Assembly: GCF_021233415.1 (NCBI RefSeq)
Contig: NZ_CP089466.1
Coordinates: 620,001-684,000 of the forward strand
Origin: Halobacterium litoreum
GTDB taxonomy: Archaea > Halobacteriota > Halobacteria > Halobacteriales > Halobacteriaceae
Direction: 5' to 3'
Length of the DNA stretch: 64,000 bases
Each line of letters opens with the position of its first letter. Position 1 is the first letter of the stretch. The notes below the pieces were generated by a model. The model was given only the letters and a program-made list of their open reading frames with translations, ran no database searches and was not told the DNA's origin. The position numbers were made by a program, and so were the translations under genes. This document shows, piece after piece, positions 26,717-36,177 of this stretch.

Positions 26717-28063
26717 ATGGCAGAACGTGAAACGTGGGCGACTCGTCTCGGGTTCATCCTCGCGGCGGTCGGCAGCGCAGTCGGTCTCGGGAACATCTGG
26801 CAGTTCCCGTTCAAGACCGCGACTACCGGCGGTTCGGCGTTCGTGTTCGTCTACCTCGTCGCCGCGCTCGTCATCGGCCTCCCCGCCATCCTCGGGGAGT
26901 TCGTCGTCGGGCGGCGCGCGAACATCAACGCCGTCGAAGCGTTCGACAAACTGAAACACCCGGCGTGGACCGTCGTCGGCGCGCTCGGCCTGCTGACTGG
27001 GCTGTGGATTCTCTCCTACTACAGCGTCGTCGGCGGCTGGGTCATCCGGTACATGGCCGGCAGCGTCACCGGCGCGTACTTCGCCACGCCGGCCGAGTAC
27101 TTCGGCCGCGTCTCCATGGGGTGGGAGGCGATCGCCTTCCACGCCGGCTTCATGGCGCTCACCGCGAGCATCGTCGCGTTCGGCATCGAGGACGGCATCG
27201 AGAAGGCGACGAAACTGATGGTGCCGTCCATCCTCGTCATCCTCGTCGGCCTCGCCGCCTACGCGTTCACGCTCGACGGTGCGGCCGCCGCCTACGACTA
27301 CTACCTCTCGCCGGACTTCGGCTACATCGCGAACAACCTCGCTGACATCGTGCCGTTCGCCGTCGGCCAAGCGTTCTTCTCGCTGTCGCTCGGGATGGGC
27401 GCGATGATAACGTACGCGTCCTACCTCGGGGACGACGACAGCCTCCCCGCGGACGGCAGTCTCATCGTCGTCCTGAACACGTTCGTCGGCCTGCTCGCCG
27501 GCCTCGTCGTGATTCCGCTGCTGTTCGCGCAGTTCGGCGAAGTTCCGAGCGGCGCGGCGGGCGGCGGTCCCGGCGCGCTGTTCGTCTCCGTCGCCGACGC
27601 CTTCGCGCAACTCGGCGGCCTCCCAGGGAAGGCACTCGGCTTCGTGTTCTTCGGCGTCGTGCTCGTCGCCGCGCTCTCCTCGGCGATTAGCCTGCTGGAA
27701 GTCGTCACGTCCTACCTCGTGGACAACTACGGCGCCAGCCGTCCCGTCGTCGCGTTCGGGTTCGCCGGCGGCCTGTTCGTGGTCGGCACGCTCTCCGCGT
27801 GGAACACTGCGTGGCTCGGTTGGTTCGACACGCTCGCGTACGGCGTCCTCCTCCCGCTCTCGGTGCTCCTCGGCGTCATCTTCGTCGGGTGGGTGTACGG
27901 CCCCGAGGCCGTCGACGAAATCAAGAAGGGCACCGGCGGCGGCGAGACGTTCGCCACCGCGTGGCTCTGGTCGATGCGCACCTACGTCCTCGTCGGCGTG
28001 TTCGTGACCCTCTACCTCGGCGTCACGGGCATCTACGAGGCGCCGCCGATTCCGGTCCTCTAA
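26717..28063 (+). CDS. Sodium-dependent transporter, NSS/SNF family (copy 1)
   Basis: This is a LeuT-fold symporter, probably for an amino acid or similar amine. The product has 448 residues. The TM1 signature WATRLGFILAAVGSAVGLGN includes the sodium-binding unwound segment, followed by IWQFPFKTATTGGSAF. About eleven to twelve helices are visible. A short acidic-basic loop EIKKGTGGGETF lies before the last helix. It has a close paralogue starting 140 bases downstream on the same strand; the substrate cannot be told from sequence. Confidence 0.92.
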   Translation: MAERETWATRLGFILAAVGSAVGLGNIWQFPFKTATTGGSAFVFVYLVAALVIGLPAILGEFVVGRRANINAVEAFDKLKHPAWTVVGALGLLTGLWILSYYSVVGGWVIRYMAGSVTGAYFATPAEYFGRVSMGWEAIAFHAGFMALTASIVAFGIEDGIEKATKLMVPSILVILVGLAAYAFTLDGAAAAYDYYLSPDFGYIANNLADIVPFAVGQAFFSLSLGMGAMITYASYLGDDDSLPADGSLIVVLNTFVGLLAGLVVIPLLFAQFGEVPSGAAGGGPGALFVSVADAFAQLGGLPGKALGFVFFGVVLVAALSSAISLLEVVTSYLVDNYGASRPVVAFGFAGGLFVVGTLSAWNTAWLGWFDTLAYGVLLPLSVLLGVIFVGWVYGPEAVDEIKKGTGGGETFATAWLWSMRTYVLVGVFVTLYLGVTGIYEAPPIPVL

Positions 28064-28148
28064 GAATCGTCACCGAAAACCGGTTTCGTCCCTGGAATCA
28101 AAATTCTATAACGGTCTTTCAGGCGTTTAGCGGCGACATTTGTAGCAG

Positions 28149-28176
28149 TTGAGGGTTCGTCGGACGAAACCCTCAA
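28149..28176 (+). promoter_or_regulatory. Hairpin between the two transporter genes
   Basis: TTGAGGGTT-CGTC and GACGA-AACCCTCAA form an inverted repeat with a single bulge and a very short loop. It sits 27 bases before the second transporter ATG. It could act as a terminator for copy 1, an operator, or an RNA hairpin controlling copy 2. Confidence 0.45.
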
Positions 28177-28202
28177 ATGGGCGCCCTTGCTACGCAGTGG
28201 CA

Positions 28203-29636
28203 ATGACACGCGAATCGTGGCAGACCAGAATCGGCTTCATCCTCGCGGCGGTCGGGTCCGCCGTGGGACTCGGGAACCTCTGGCGGTTCCCGTGGATGAC
28301 GAGCGAAAACGGCGGCGCCGCCTTCCTCCTCGTCTATCTCGGCATCGTGCTCGCCGTCGGCGTCCCGGGCTTGCTGGCGGAGTTCGTTATCGGGCGACGC
28401 TCCCGACGCAACCCGGTCGGCGCGCTCTCGGACCTCTCGGACTCCAAGGGGTGGACGGCGTTCGGTCACGTCTTCGTCGTCACCGCGGTCGTCTTGCTCT
28501 CCTTCTACAGCGTCGTCGGCGGGTGGATTCTCCGGTACGTCGCCGCCAGCGCGACGGGCGCGTACTTCGCCGACCCCGGCGCGTACTTCGCCGGCATCGA
28601 CTACGGAATCGAAGCGGTCGCGTTCCACCTCGCCTTCCTCGGCGCCACCGCCGCCATCGTCCTGCGGGGCGTCCGACGCGGCATCGAGTCCGCGACCAAA
28701 CTCATGATGCCCGCCATCCTCGTCCTCCTCGTCGGCCTCGCGGCGTGGGGCCTCAGTCTCGACGGCGCGGGCGCGGGCGTCGACTTCTTCCTCACGCCCG
28801 ACTTCGGCTACCTGCGCGCGAACTTCCTCGACATCCTCCCCGCGGCCGCCGGGCAAGCCCTGTTCACGCTCTCGCTGGGCGCCGGCACGATGGTGACGTA
28901 CGCCTCCTACCTCGGCGAGGACCGCTCGCTCGTCGCCGACGGCACCGCCATCGCGACGCTCAACACCGTCGTCGGCGTGCTCGCCGGCGTCGTCGTCTTC
29001 CCGATTCTGTTCGCGCTCGGCGCGGGCGCCGGGGCCGGCGGTCCGGGCGCGCTGTTCGTCTCGCTCGCCGGCGCGTTCGCCGCGCTCCCGTACGGACAGG
29101 TCGTCGGCGTCGCGTTCTTCGGCGTCGTCGCGCTCGCCGCGCTCTCCTCCTCGATTTCGATGCTGGAGATTCCCGTCTCCTTCCTCGTCGACGAGTACGG
29201 TGTCAGCCGACCGACTGCGACCGCGTCGTTCGTCGGCGTGTTTGCCGTCACCGGCTCCGTCTGCGCGCTCTACCCGAACGTGTTCTCGTTCGTCGCCGGC
29301 ACGCTCGTCGACCTCCTGCTGACCGGCGGGCTCGTCGGCTTCCTGCTGTTCGCCGGGTGGGTGATGGGCCGCGGCGCCCTCGACGAGTACCGGCGCGGCG
29401 CGGGCGGTCTCGCCCGCAGCCTCGCCACCCCGTGGCTGTACGCCGTCGGCGTCGTCATCCCCGTGTTCCTCGTGTTCACGTTCGTCTCCGGCGTCGCTGC
29501 CGCGCTCGGCGTCACCGTCGAACCGCTCTCGGTCCTCGGCGTCACGCTCGACCAGACGCGCGTGTTCGCCGTCGTCAGCGTCGCTCTCGCCGTCGTCGCG
29601 TTCCTCGGTCTCCGCCGTCCGGACTCCGTGCTGTAG
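28203..29636 (+). CDS. Sodium-dependent transporter, NSS/SNF family (copy 2)
   Basis: The product has 477 residues from ATG 28203 (MTRESWQTRIGFILAAVG). The TM1 motif is SAVGLGNLWRFPWMTSENGG, closer to the canonical family RFPY form than copy 1. It shares the overall helix plan with copy 1 but diverges strongly in the second half and has one more C-terminal helix (VFAVVSVALAVVAFLGL). The tandem arrangement suggests an old duplication with separate substrates. Confidence 0.92.
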   Translation: MTRESWQTRIGFILAAVGSAVGLGNLWRFPWMTSENGGAAFLLVYLGIVLAVGVPGLLAEFVIGRRSRRNPVGALSDLSDSKGWTAFGHVFVVTAVVLLSFYSVVGGWILRYVAASATGAYFADPGAYFAGIDYGIEAVAFHLAFLGATAAIVLRGVRRGIESATKLMMPAILVLLVGLAAWGLSLDGAGAGVDFFLTPDFGYLRANFLDILPAAAGQALFTLSLGAGTMVTYASYLGEDRSLVADGTAIATLNTVVGVLAGVVVFPILFALGAGAGAGGPGALFVSLAGAFAALPYGQVVGVAFFGVVALAALSSSISMLEIPVSFLVDEYGVSRPTATASFVGVFAVTGSVCALYPNVFSFVAGTLVDLLLTGGLVGFLLFAGWVMGRGALDEYRRGAGGLARSLATPWLYAVGVVIPVFLVFTFVSGVAAALGVTVEPLSVLGVTLDQTRVFAVVSVALAVVAFLGLRRPDSVL

Positions 29637-29702
29637 CGGACGCCGGAGCGTAGCAGTCTCGGAATCCTTTTGCCGCCGCTGTGGGAAGACAGCACCAATC
29701 AG

Positions 29703-31253
29703 ATGACGATGGAAGAGCGCATCGAGGAACTGCGCGAGAAGACCGAGCGCGCACTCCTCGGCGGCGGCGAGGACCGCATCGAGTCCCAACACGACAAGGG
29801 CAAGATGACGGCCCGGGAGCGCATCGACTACTTCCTCGACGACGGCACGTTCAACGAGTTCGACCAACTCCGCACCCACCGGAGCCACAACTTCGGGATG
29901 GAGGAAACGCAACTCCCCGGCGACGGCGTCGTCACCGGCTACGGCGAGGTCAACGGCCGCACCACGTTCGTGTTCGCACACGACTTCACCGTCTTCGGCG
30001 GGAGCCTCGGCGAGGTGTTCGCGGAGAAAGTCACGAAGGTCATGGACAAGGCGATGGAGGTCGGCGCGCCCGTCATCGGCCTGAACGACTCCGCGGGCGC
30101 CCGGATTCAGGAGGGCGTCGACTCGCTGGGCGGGTACGCGGAAATCTTCACGCGAAACGAGAAGGCGTCCGGCGTCGTCCCCCAGATTTCGGCCATCATG
30201 GGGCCGTGTGCGGGCGGCGCGGTGTACTCGCCCGCCATCACGGACTTCGTGTTCATGGTGAAAGACACCAGCCACATGTTCATCACCGGGCCGGACGTCA
30301 TCAAGACGGTCACCGGCGAGGAGGTCGGCTTCGAGGAACTCGGCGGCGCGACCACTCATTCCTCCGAGTCGGGCGTCGCGCACTTCGCGTGCGAGAGCGA
30401 GGAGGACGCCCTCGACAACATCCGGCGCCTGCTCTCTTATCTCCCGCAGAACAACGTCGAGGACCCGCCCCGCGTCGAACCGTGGGACGACCCGGAGCGC
30501 CGCGACGAGGAACTCACCTCCATCGTCCCAGACCAGCCCCGGAAGCCCTACGACATGACCGACGTCATCGGGAGCGTCGCGGACGAGGGCTCGTTCTTCG
30601 AGGTCCAAGCGGACTACGCGAAGAACATCGTCGTCGGGTTCGCGCGCCTCGACGGGCGCTCCGTCGGCGTCGTCGCGAACCAGCCCCGCGTGAACGCGGG
30701 CACCCTCGACATCGAGGCCTCGGAGAAGGCGAGTCGGTTCGTGCGCTTCTGTGACTCGTTCAACGTCCCGATTCTGACGTTCGTGGACGTGCCGGGGTTC
30801 CTGCCGGGCACCGACCAGGAGCACAACGGCATCATCCGCCACGGCGCGAAACTCCTGTACGCGTTCAGCGAGGCGAGCGTGCCCCTGATGACGGTCATCA
30901 CGCGGAAAGCGTACGGCGGCGCGTACGACGTGATGGCCTCCAAGCACATCGGCGCGGACGTGAACTACGCGTGGCCGACCGCGGAAATCGCGGTGATGGG
31001 GCCGAAGGGCGCGGTGAACGTCCTCTACCGCGACGAACTCGAGGACGCCGACGACCCCGACGAACTCCGCGAGGAACTCATCGACGAGTACCGCGAGGAG
31101 TTCGCGAACCCGTACACGGCGGCCGACCGCGGCTACGTCGACGCGGTCATCGAACCGACCGAGACCCGTCCGCGCCTCATCGAGGACCTGGAGATGCTGG
31201 CGAGCAAGCGCGAGGACACGCCCGACAAGAAACACGGCAACATCCCGCTGTGA
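29703..31253 (+). CDS. pccB: Propionyl/acetyl-CoA carboxylase carboxyltransferase subunit
   Basis: This subunit transfers the carboxyl group from carboxybiotin to propionyl-CoA, giving methylmalonyl-CoA. The product has 516 residues. Key stretches are [51 protein letters not shown], the oxyanion region [16 protein letters not shown] and the C-terminal [22 protein letters not shown] 29703 is the start. It overlaps pccX by one base and is followed by pccA, so the whole carboxylase is encoded here. Confidence 0.93.
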   Translation: MTMEERIEELREKTERALLGGGEDRIESQHDKGKMTARERIDYFLDDGTFNEFDQLRTHRSHNFGMEETQLPGDGVVTGYGEVNGRTTFVFAHDFTVFGGSLGEVFAEKVTKVMDKAMEVGAPVIGLNDSAGARIQEGVDSLGGYAEIFTRNEKASGVVPQISAIMGPCAGGAVYSPAITDFVFMVKDTSHMFITGPDVIKTVTGEEVGFEELGGATTHSSESGVAHFACESEEDALDNIRRLLSYLPQNNVEDPPRVEPWDDPERRDEELTSIVPDQPRKPYDMTDVIGSVADEGSFFEVQADYAKNIVVGFARLDGRSVGVVANQPRVNAGTLDIEASEKASRFVRFCDSFNVPILTFVDVPGFLPGTDQEHNGIIRHGAKLLYAFSEASVPLMTVITRKAYGGAYDVMASKHIGADVNYAWPTAEIAVMGPKGAVNVLYRDELEDADDPDELREELIDEYREEFANPYTAADRGYVDAVIEPTETRPRLIEDLEMLASKREDTPDKKHGNIPL

Positions 31254-31510
31254 TGGCCGTGACCGACCCAGACCTCCGGATTCCGGACGACGCCACCGAC
31301 GAGGAGGCGGCCGCCATCGCCGCGGCGGTGAGCGCGCACCTCGCGCGCCTCGAAGCCGAGGCCAGCGACGACGCGGAGACCGACTCCTGGGACGGGGAGA
31401 AGTGGTCGTTCGCGGGGCGCGTCGAGGCGCTCGGCGGCGCACCGACGCGCGTGCCGGACGGCGCGCCGACGGACGCGTGGAGCGCGGCGGGTCGCCGCGA
31501 GCGGTTCTGA
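31253..31510 (+). CDS. pccX: Small acyl-CoA carboxylase-associated protein PccX
   Basis: The product has 85 residues and lies between pccB and pccA, as the short PccX of the haloarchaeal propionyl-CoA carboxylase does. It has a helical acidic N-terminal half ([20 protein letters not shown]) and ends [14 protein letters not shown] ... [12 protein letters not shown], a layout like actinobacterial epsilon subunits. The start shares a base with the pccB stop (TGATG). It presumably stabilises the complex. Confidence 0.85.
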   Translation: MAVTDPDLRIPDDATDEEAAAIAAAVSAHLARLEAEASDDAETDSWDGEKWSFAGRVEALGGAPTRVPDGAPTDAWSAAGRRERF

Positions 31511-31660
31511 GGCGACGCGACCGGTTCGACGTCTCCGACCGCGGTTCGCCGTCCGCGAACTGTTTCTGTGGCGCAAGTTCGTCAACGTCGACGGCCCGCC
31601 CGGGTAGACGACTCCGAACCGAAGGTATGAGTAGGGCGACCCAAGAATGAGTCCTCAAGA

Positions 31661-33490
31661 ATGTTCGAGAAGGTGCTCGTCGCGAACCGCGGCGAAATCG
31701 CCGTTCGCGTGATGCGAGCGTGCGAGGAACTCGGCATCGACACCGTCGCCGTCTACAGTGACGCGGACAAACACTCCGGACACGTCCGGTACGCGGACGA
31801 AGCGTACAACGTCGGGCCGGCGCGCGCGGCCGACTCCTACCTCGACCACGAGGCCATCATCGACGCCGCCCAGCAGGCCGACGCGGACGCCATCCACCCC
31901 GGATACGGCTTCCTCGCCGAGAACGCGGAGTTCGCGGGGAAAGTCGAAGACGCCGAGGGCGTGAAGTGGGTCGGCCCGTCGGCGGACTCGATGGAGCAAC
32001 TCGGCGAGAAGACGAAGGCCCGGAAGACGATGCGGGAGGCCGACGTCCCCATCGTCCCCGGCACCACGGACCCCTGCGAGTCCGTCGAGGAGGTCCACGA
32101 GTTCGGCGAAGAGCACGGCTACCCCATCGCCATCAAGGCCGAGGGCGGCGGCGGCGGTCGCGGGATGAAAATCGTCCGCGACCCCGAGGAGGCCGAGGAG
32201 CAACTCGAGTCCGCCCAGCGCGAGGGCGAGGCGTACTTCGACAACGCGAACGTCTACCTCGAGCGCTACCTCGAGAACCCCCGCCACATCGAGGTCCAGA
32301 TTGTCGCCGACCACCACGGCAACGTCCGGCACCTCGGCGAGCGCGACTGCTCGCTCCAGCGCCGCCACCAGAAGGTCATCGAGGAGGGGCCGAGCCCGGC
32401 GCTCACCGACGAACTCCGCGAGGAAATCGGTGAGGCCGCGCGCCGCGGCGCCGACGAGGCCGGCTACTACAACGCCGGCACCTTCGAGTTCCTCGTCGAG
32501 GAAGACCCCGAGCGCGAGGACGGCGAACTCCTCGGGCCGGAGGCGAACTTCTACTTCCTCGAGGTGAACACCCGGATTCAGGTCGAGCACACCGTCACCG
32601 AGGAACTCACGGGCATCGACATCGTGAAGTGGCAACTCCGAGTGGCGGCCGACGACGAACTCGGATTCTCGCAGGACGACGTGGACCTCGAAGGCCACGC
32701 GATGGAGTTCCGCATCAACGCCGAGAACGCCGCGGACGACTTCGCGCCGGCCACGGGCGGCAAACTGGAGACGTACGACCCGCCGGGCGGCATCGGCGTG
32801 CGGATGGACGACGCGCTCCGGCAGGGCGACGACCTCGTCACCGACTACGACTCGATGGTGGCGAAACTCATCGTCCACGGGAGCGACCGCGAGGAGTGCA
32901 TCGCGCGCTCCCAGCGCGCGCTCGCCGAGTACGACATCGAGGGCATCCCGACCATCGTCCCGTTCCACCGGCTGATGCTCGAGGACGACGCCTTCGTCGC
33001 GGGCACGCACACGACGAAGTACCTCGACGAGCACCTCGACACCGACCGCATCGAGGAGGCCCAGGAGAAGTGGGGCACCGCGTCCGATTCCTCCGGGGGC
33101 GACGAGGACGTCGTGGAACGGGACTTCACGGTCGAAGTCAACGGGAAGCGCTTCGAGGTCAACCTCGAAGAGCGCGGCGCCGCCCAACTCGCGACGAGTG
33201 GCGGCGAGAGCGGCGGCCAGCGCCCCGAGCCCGCGGGCGGCGACGACGGCGGGAGCGAGACGACCGTCGAGGGCGACGGCGAGGTCGTCGAATCCGAGAT
33301 GCAGGGCACCATCCTCGACGTGCAGGTCGAAGAGGGCGACGAGGTCGCGGCGGGCGACGTGCTCGTCGTGCTGGAGGCGATGAAGATGGAAAACGACGTG
33401 GTGGCGTCCCGCGGCGGCACGGTGACCCAGGTGGCTGTCAGCGAGGACGACAGCGTCGACATGGGTGACGTGCTGGTCGTCATCGACTGA
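31661..33490 (+). CDS. pccA: Acyl-CoA carboxylase biotin carboxylase/biotin carrier subunit
   Basis: This subunit carboxylates biotin with ATP and bicarbonate and carries it. The product has 609 residues. The biotin carboxylase domain (about 1-450) starts [19 protein letters not shown] and contains [16 protein letters not shown] and [18 protein letters not shown] low-complexity linker (about 490-530) leads to the carrier domain with biotinyl Lys575 in [10 protein letters not shown]. It works with PccB and PccX, and the birA gene 2.7 kb downstream encodes the ligase that would biotinylate it. Confidence 0.94.
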   Translation: MFEKVLVANRGEIAVRVMRACEELGIDTVAVYSDADKHSGHVRYADEAYNVGPARAADSYLDHEAIIDAAQQADADAIHPGYGFLAENAEFAGKVEDAEGVKWVGPSADSMEQLGEKTKARKTMREADVPIVPGTTDPCESVEEVHEFGEEHGYPIAIKAEGGGGGRGMKIVRDPEEAEEQLESAQREGEAYFDNANVYLERYLENPRHIEVQIVADHHGNVRHLGERDCSLQRRHQKVIEEGPSPALTDELREEIGEAARRGADEAGYYNAGTFEFLVEEDPEREDGELLGPEANFYFLEVNTRIQVEHTVTEELTGIDIVKWQLRVAADDELGFSQDDVDLEGHAMEFRINAENAADDFAPATGGKLETYDPPGGIGVRMDDALRQGDDLVTDYDSMVAKLIVHGSDREECIARSQRALAEYDIEGIPTIVPFHRLMLEDDAFVAGTHTTKYLDEHLDTDRIEEAQEKWGTASDSSGGDEDVVERDFTVEVNGKRFEVNLEERGAAQLATSGGESGGQRPEPAGGDDGGSETTVEGDGEVVESEMQGTILDVQVEEGDEVAAGDVLVVLEAMKMENDVVASRGGTVTQVAVSEDDSVDMGDVLVVID

Positions 33491-33533
33491 CGTCTCCGAA
33501 TTTTTATTGTAACGCGGTTTCGTGTGTGACACG

Positions 33534-33794
33534 ATGACGGGGGTGTCGTGTCGACGCGCCGGCCCGCGCCGGTCGGACCGACGGCAGAACGCCGGACGGC
33601 ACACCGAGAGGATTAACCACGTCGGCGACCTCGCCACGGTAACCGGAACCGCCCCGCTCGCCATGCACGCCACCACCCGCCGCCCGCGACCGCTCACCGC
33701 CACGCCGCCCCAGCGACCGGAATCCGGTCCGGCGGTCGTGGGCCGCGGGCGAACAGCGCCCACCGACCGGCGCCGGGAGGCGGTGTCGCGATGA
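33534..33794 (+). CDS. Doubtful Arg/Pro-rich ORF leading into the CHAT gene
   Basis: The 86-codon ORF starts at an ATG 29 bases after a TATA-like TTTTATT (33502-33508) and its stop overlaps the next start as ATGA. The composition is Arg, Pro and Thr-rich, unlike the acidic proteins around it, and no family is recognised. It may be a translated leader that couples translation to the CHAT gene, or only a chance open frame. An ATG at 33663 would give a 43-residue version. Confidence 0.3.
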   Translation: MTGVSCRRAGPRRSDRRQNAGRHTERINHVGDLATVTGTAPLAMHATTRRPRPLTATPPQRPESGPAVVGRGRTAPTDRRREAVSR

Positions 33795-35866
33795 ACGTCG
33801 AGTTCGCGCCGCTCGCCGACCCGCCGGGAATCCGCATCCGCGACCCCATCGAGAACGCGCAGTTCGAACTGTACACGGACGCCGTCGTCGACCCGAAGCC
33901 GGCCGACCCCGACCAGTTCGTGTTCCCCGTCGACGCCGCCGTCACCGTCGACGTCGCGGAACTGGAGGTGCCCCAGTTGGCCGACGTCATTCTCCGCACC
34001 GACGACGGCAGCCTCGTCGGCGAGTCGACGAACCAACAGCGCGTCGAGTACCCGCCGAAGTGGTACTCGCTGAACATCGACATCGGCGCGATGAAACTCC
34101 AGGCCGTCGTCGACGGCGCGGTCTCCATCCGGCGCTCCGAGACGTCGACGCACGTCGAGTTCCCGTCCGCGACGGCGGTGTCTCTGGGGGCGCGGTCGCT
34201 CCACGAGTCGCCAGCGGGCACCATCACCGTCGGCGACGGCATCGAGGACGCGATGCGCGCGGTCTCCTACGCCGGGTCCGCGCTCAAGACCACGTCCTGC
34301 GAGCGGTCGTTCCCGACGCTCCGCGGCCACCCGCCGCTCGTCGAACGCGGCGACGCCTTCCGCGTCCCCGACGGCATCACGAAACCCGAGACCGACGTGA
34401 CCATCGAGATTCCACGCGACTACGGCGACCTCTATCGCGTGAGTTCGCTGGCGTACTACCTCGGCGCGGACGTCGTGCCGGGGGACGGTCGCACGCTCGT
34501 CGCTGGCGACTTCCGGTACGACCTCGACACCGACCGCGGGTTCGAATCGGAGGTGAACACGCTCCTGAAACACGTCTTCTTCCTCGACTGCGTGACCCGC
34601 ACCGAGGGTCTCTACCCGGTGACGCTCGCGGAGCGCGACGCCGTCGCCGACGACTTGACGTTCGACCCGGCGGCGCTGTACGACGCGTCGCTTGCCGACC
34701 AGTTGCGGGCGTACCTCGACGTCCCCTACGAGGTCACGGAACCGCACTGGCCGCGCTGGAAACTCACCGCGGACTTCGCGCCGGAACCCGAGCACGTCGA
34801 GTCGGTGCCGTTCGTCGCGAACGAACTCGGCGCGGTGCGGATTCCGAGCCCGGACGAGGAGCCGACAGTCCACGCCGAACCCGACGAACTCGCGGCGTTC
34901 TACCGGTCGGCGGAGTCACTCGCGCGGAGCGCGACGGACGCCGACGCGGTCGGCGACGAGGTCGTGAAACCACGGGAGACGGCGGCAATCGAGCACGCGT
35001 GGATCGGGGCGGGGTTCCCGCTCGGCGCGAGCAAGACCGACATCGAGTCCTACCGGCGGCGACTCGACCGGCCGACGCGGGAGCGCGAACACATCGGCAT
35101 CGACGTCGTCTGCAACGAACCCGAGATGAGCCAGGAGGACATCGTCGCGGAGTTCTACGGGACGCGGGACCTCTTCGAGTTCGACATCGACGTCCACTAC
35201 GAACTCTCCGGCGAGGAACTCGCAGAGGTGCTGCAGTCGGACACCGACTTCCTGCATTACATCGGGCACGTGGACGACGACGGGTTCCAGTGCTCGGACG
35301 GGATGTTCGACGCGCGCACGCTCTCCGAGGTGAACGTGGACGCGTTCCTCCTGAACGCGTGTCGGTCCTACGAGCAGGGCGAGGCGCTCGTCGAGCGCGG
35401 GAGCCTCGGCGGCATCGTGACGCTCGCGAACGTCAGCAACGACCCGGCGGTGCGCATCGGGCGCGCGCTCTCCCGCCTGCTGAACAGCGGGTTCACGCTG
35501 CAGGCGGGGTTGTCGGTGGCGCGGAACGTGACGCTGTTCGGGAACCAGTACATCACCATCGGCGACGGCACGCTCCAGTTGGTCCAGCACGCGACGGGGA
35601 CGCCGATATCGACCGAGTTGGAGCGCGTCGACGGTGAGTACGAGCTCTCGATTCACGGCTATCCGACGTCCCGGTCGTCCATCGGGTCGCTGTTGACGCC
35701 GAACGTCGCCGAGAACACGGTTCGCTACCTGAACTCCGGGCTGGCCGATACGTTCCGACTGTCGACGACCGAACTGCGAGAATTCTTCAACCGCGGCGTG
35801 GTGCCGGTGATGATGGACGGCGAACTCGTCTGGAGTGACGAACTTCTGGAAGGCCTGCTCGACTAG
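33791..35866 (+). CDS. CHAT-type (caspase-like) cysteine protease, haloarchaeal
   Basis: The product has 691 residues. The C-terminal part carries the CHAT/peptidase C14-like signature: DFLHYIGHVDDDGFQCSDG with His493 and FLLNACRSYEQGEALV with Cys524, then LGGIVTLANVSND and IGRALSRLLNSGFTLQAG. The His-Cys dyad and the NACRS context are those of CHAT proteases. The first 450 residues have no recognised domain and no signal or membrane segment, so the protein is cytoplasmic; such N-terminal regions usually sense a partner. It ends on the same CTAG as a convergent gene for a tiny membrane protein. CHAT proteases often act in regulated cell death or defence; that role here is inferred. Confidence 0.72.
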   Translation: MNVEFAPLADPPGIRIRDPIENAQFELYTDAVVDPKPADPDQFVFPVDAAVTVDVAELEVPQLADVILRTDDGSLVGESTNQQRVEYPPKWYSLNIDIGAMKLQAVVDGAVSIRRSETSTHVEFPSATAVSLGARSLHESPAGTITVGDGIEDAMRAVSYAGSALKTTSCERSFPTLRGHPPLVERGDAFRVPDGITKPETDVTIEIPRDYGDLYRVSSLAYYLGADVVPGDGRTLVAGDFRYDLDTDRGFESEVNTLLKHVFFLDCVTRTEGLYPVTLAERDAVADDLTFDPAALYDASLADQLRAYLDVPYEVTEPHWPRWKLTADFAPEPEHVESVPFVANELGAVRIPSPDEEPTVHAEPDELAAFYRSAESLARSATDADAVGDEVVKPRETAAIEHAWIGAGFPLGASKTDIESYRRRLDRPTREREHIGIDVVCNEPEMSQEDIVAEFYGTRDLFEFDIDVHYELSGEELAEVLQSDTDFLHYIGHVDDDGFQCSDGMFDARTLSEVNVDAFLLNACRSYEQGEALVERGSLGGIVTLANVSNDPAVRIGRALSRLLNSGFTLQAGLSVARNVTLFGNQYITIGDGTLQLVQHATGTPISTELERVDGEYELSIHGYPTSRSSIGSLLTPNVAENTVRYLNSGLADTFRLSTTELREFFNRGVVPVMMDGELVWSDELLEGLLD

Positions 35867-35997
35867 GGGCCGGAAATCGTCGACGTGTTGCTCGCGGCCG
35901 CTGCGCCCGTCGTCGACAGGAAGACGAGCATCGTGAACAGCGCGCCGATCATTCGCGGGTGGTCCGACAGGAACTGCGTGAACTTGCTATCTGACAT
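35863..35997 (-). CDS. 44-residue secreted or single-helix membrane protein facing the CHAT gene
   Basis: The ATG gives MSDSKFTQFLSDHPRMIGAL followed by FTMLVFLSTTGAAAASNTST, a charged head and one hydrophobic segment with a signal-peptidase-like AxA site. The stop codon shares the palindrome CTAG (35863-35866) with the CHAT gene stop, so the two genes overlap by four bases tail to tail. An AT-rich upstream region with TTCAATATG on the minus strand (near 36020-36030) gives a near-leaderless promoter. I recall similar short haloarchaeal proteins (DUF7503-like). It could be a toxin-like or sensed partner of the protease, which is speculation. Confidence 0.65.
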   Translation of the reverse strand: MSDSKFTQFLSDHPRMIGALFTMLVFLSTTGAAAASNTSTISGP

Positions 35998-36177
35998 CGA
36001 CACTCACACGTAACTCGGCATACATATTGAATCTATTCGAAGATAACCGATAAAAAATATCCGTAACAATTGTGTATTGAATAACAGGTTCTAGTAACTT
36101 GAGCCGGAATCTCGGTGAAGGCAACGGGGCGACCGGGATGACGACCCTTTTGCCGGTGCGCGCGGAACGACCGACCG

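Noticed and set aside
24003-26954. A 983-codon open frame on the plus strand across sucCD and neighbours
   Set aside because: Antisense of sucD/sucC; Val/Asp/Arg-rich with no domain. High GC keeps such frames open by chance.
28173-34873. Minus-strand frames of over 1000 codons opposite pccB, pccA and the CHAT gene
   Set aside because: Exact shadows of well-supported genes; Arg-rich or repetitive composition and no family motifs.
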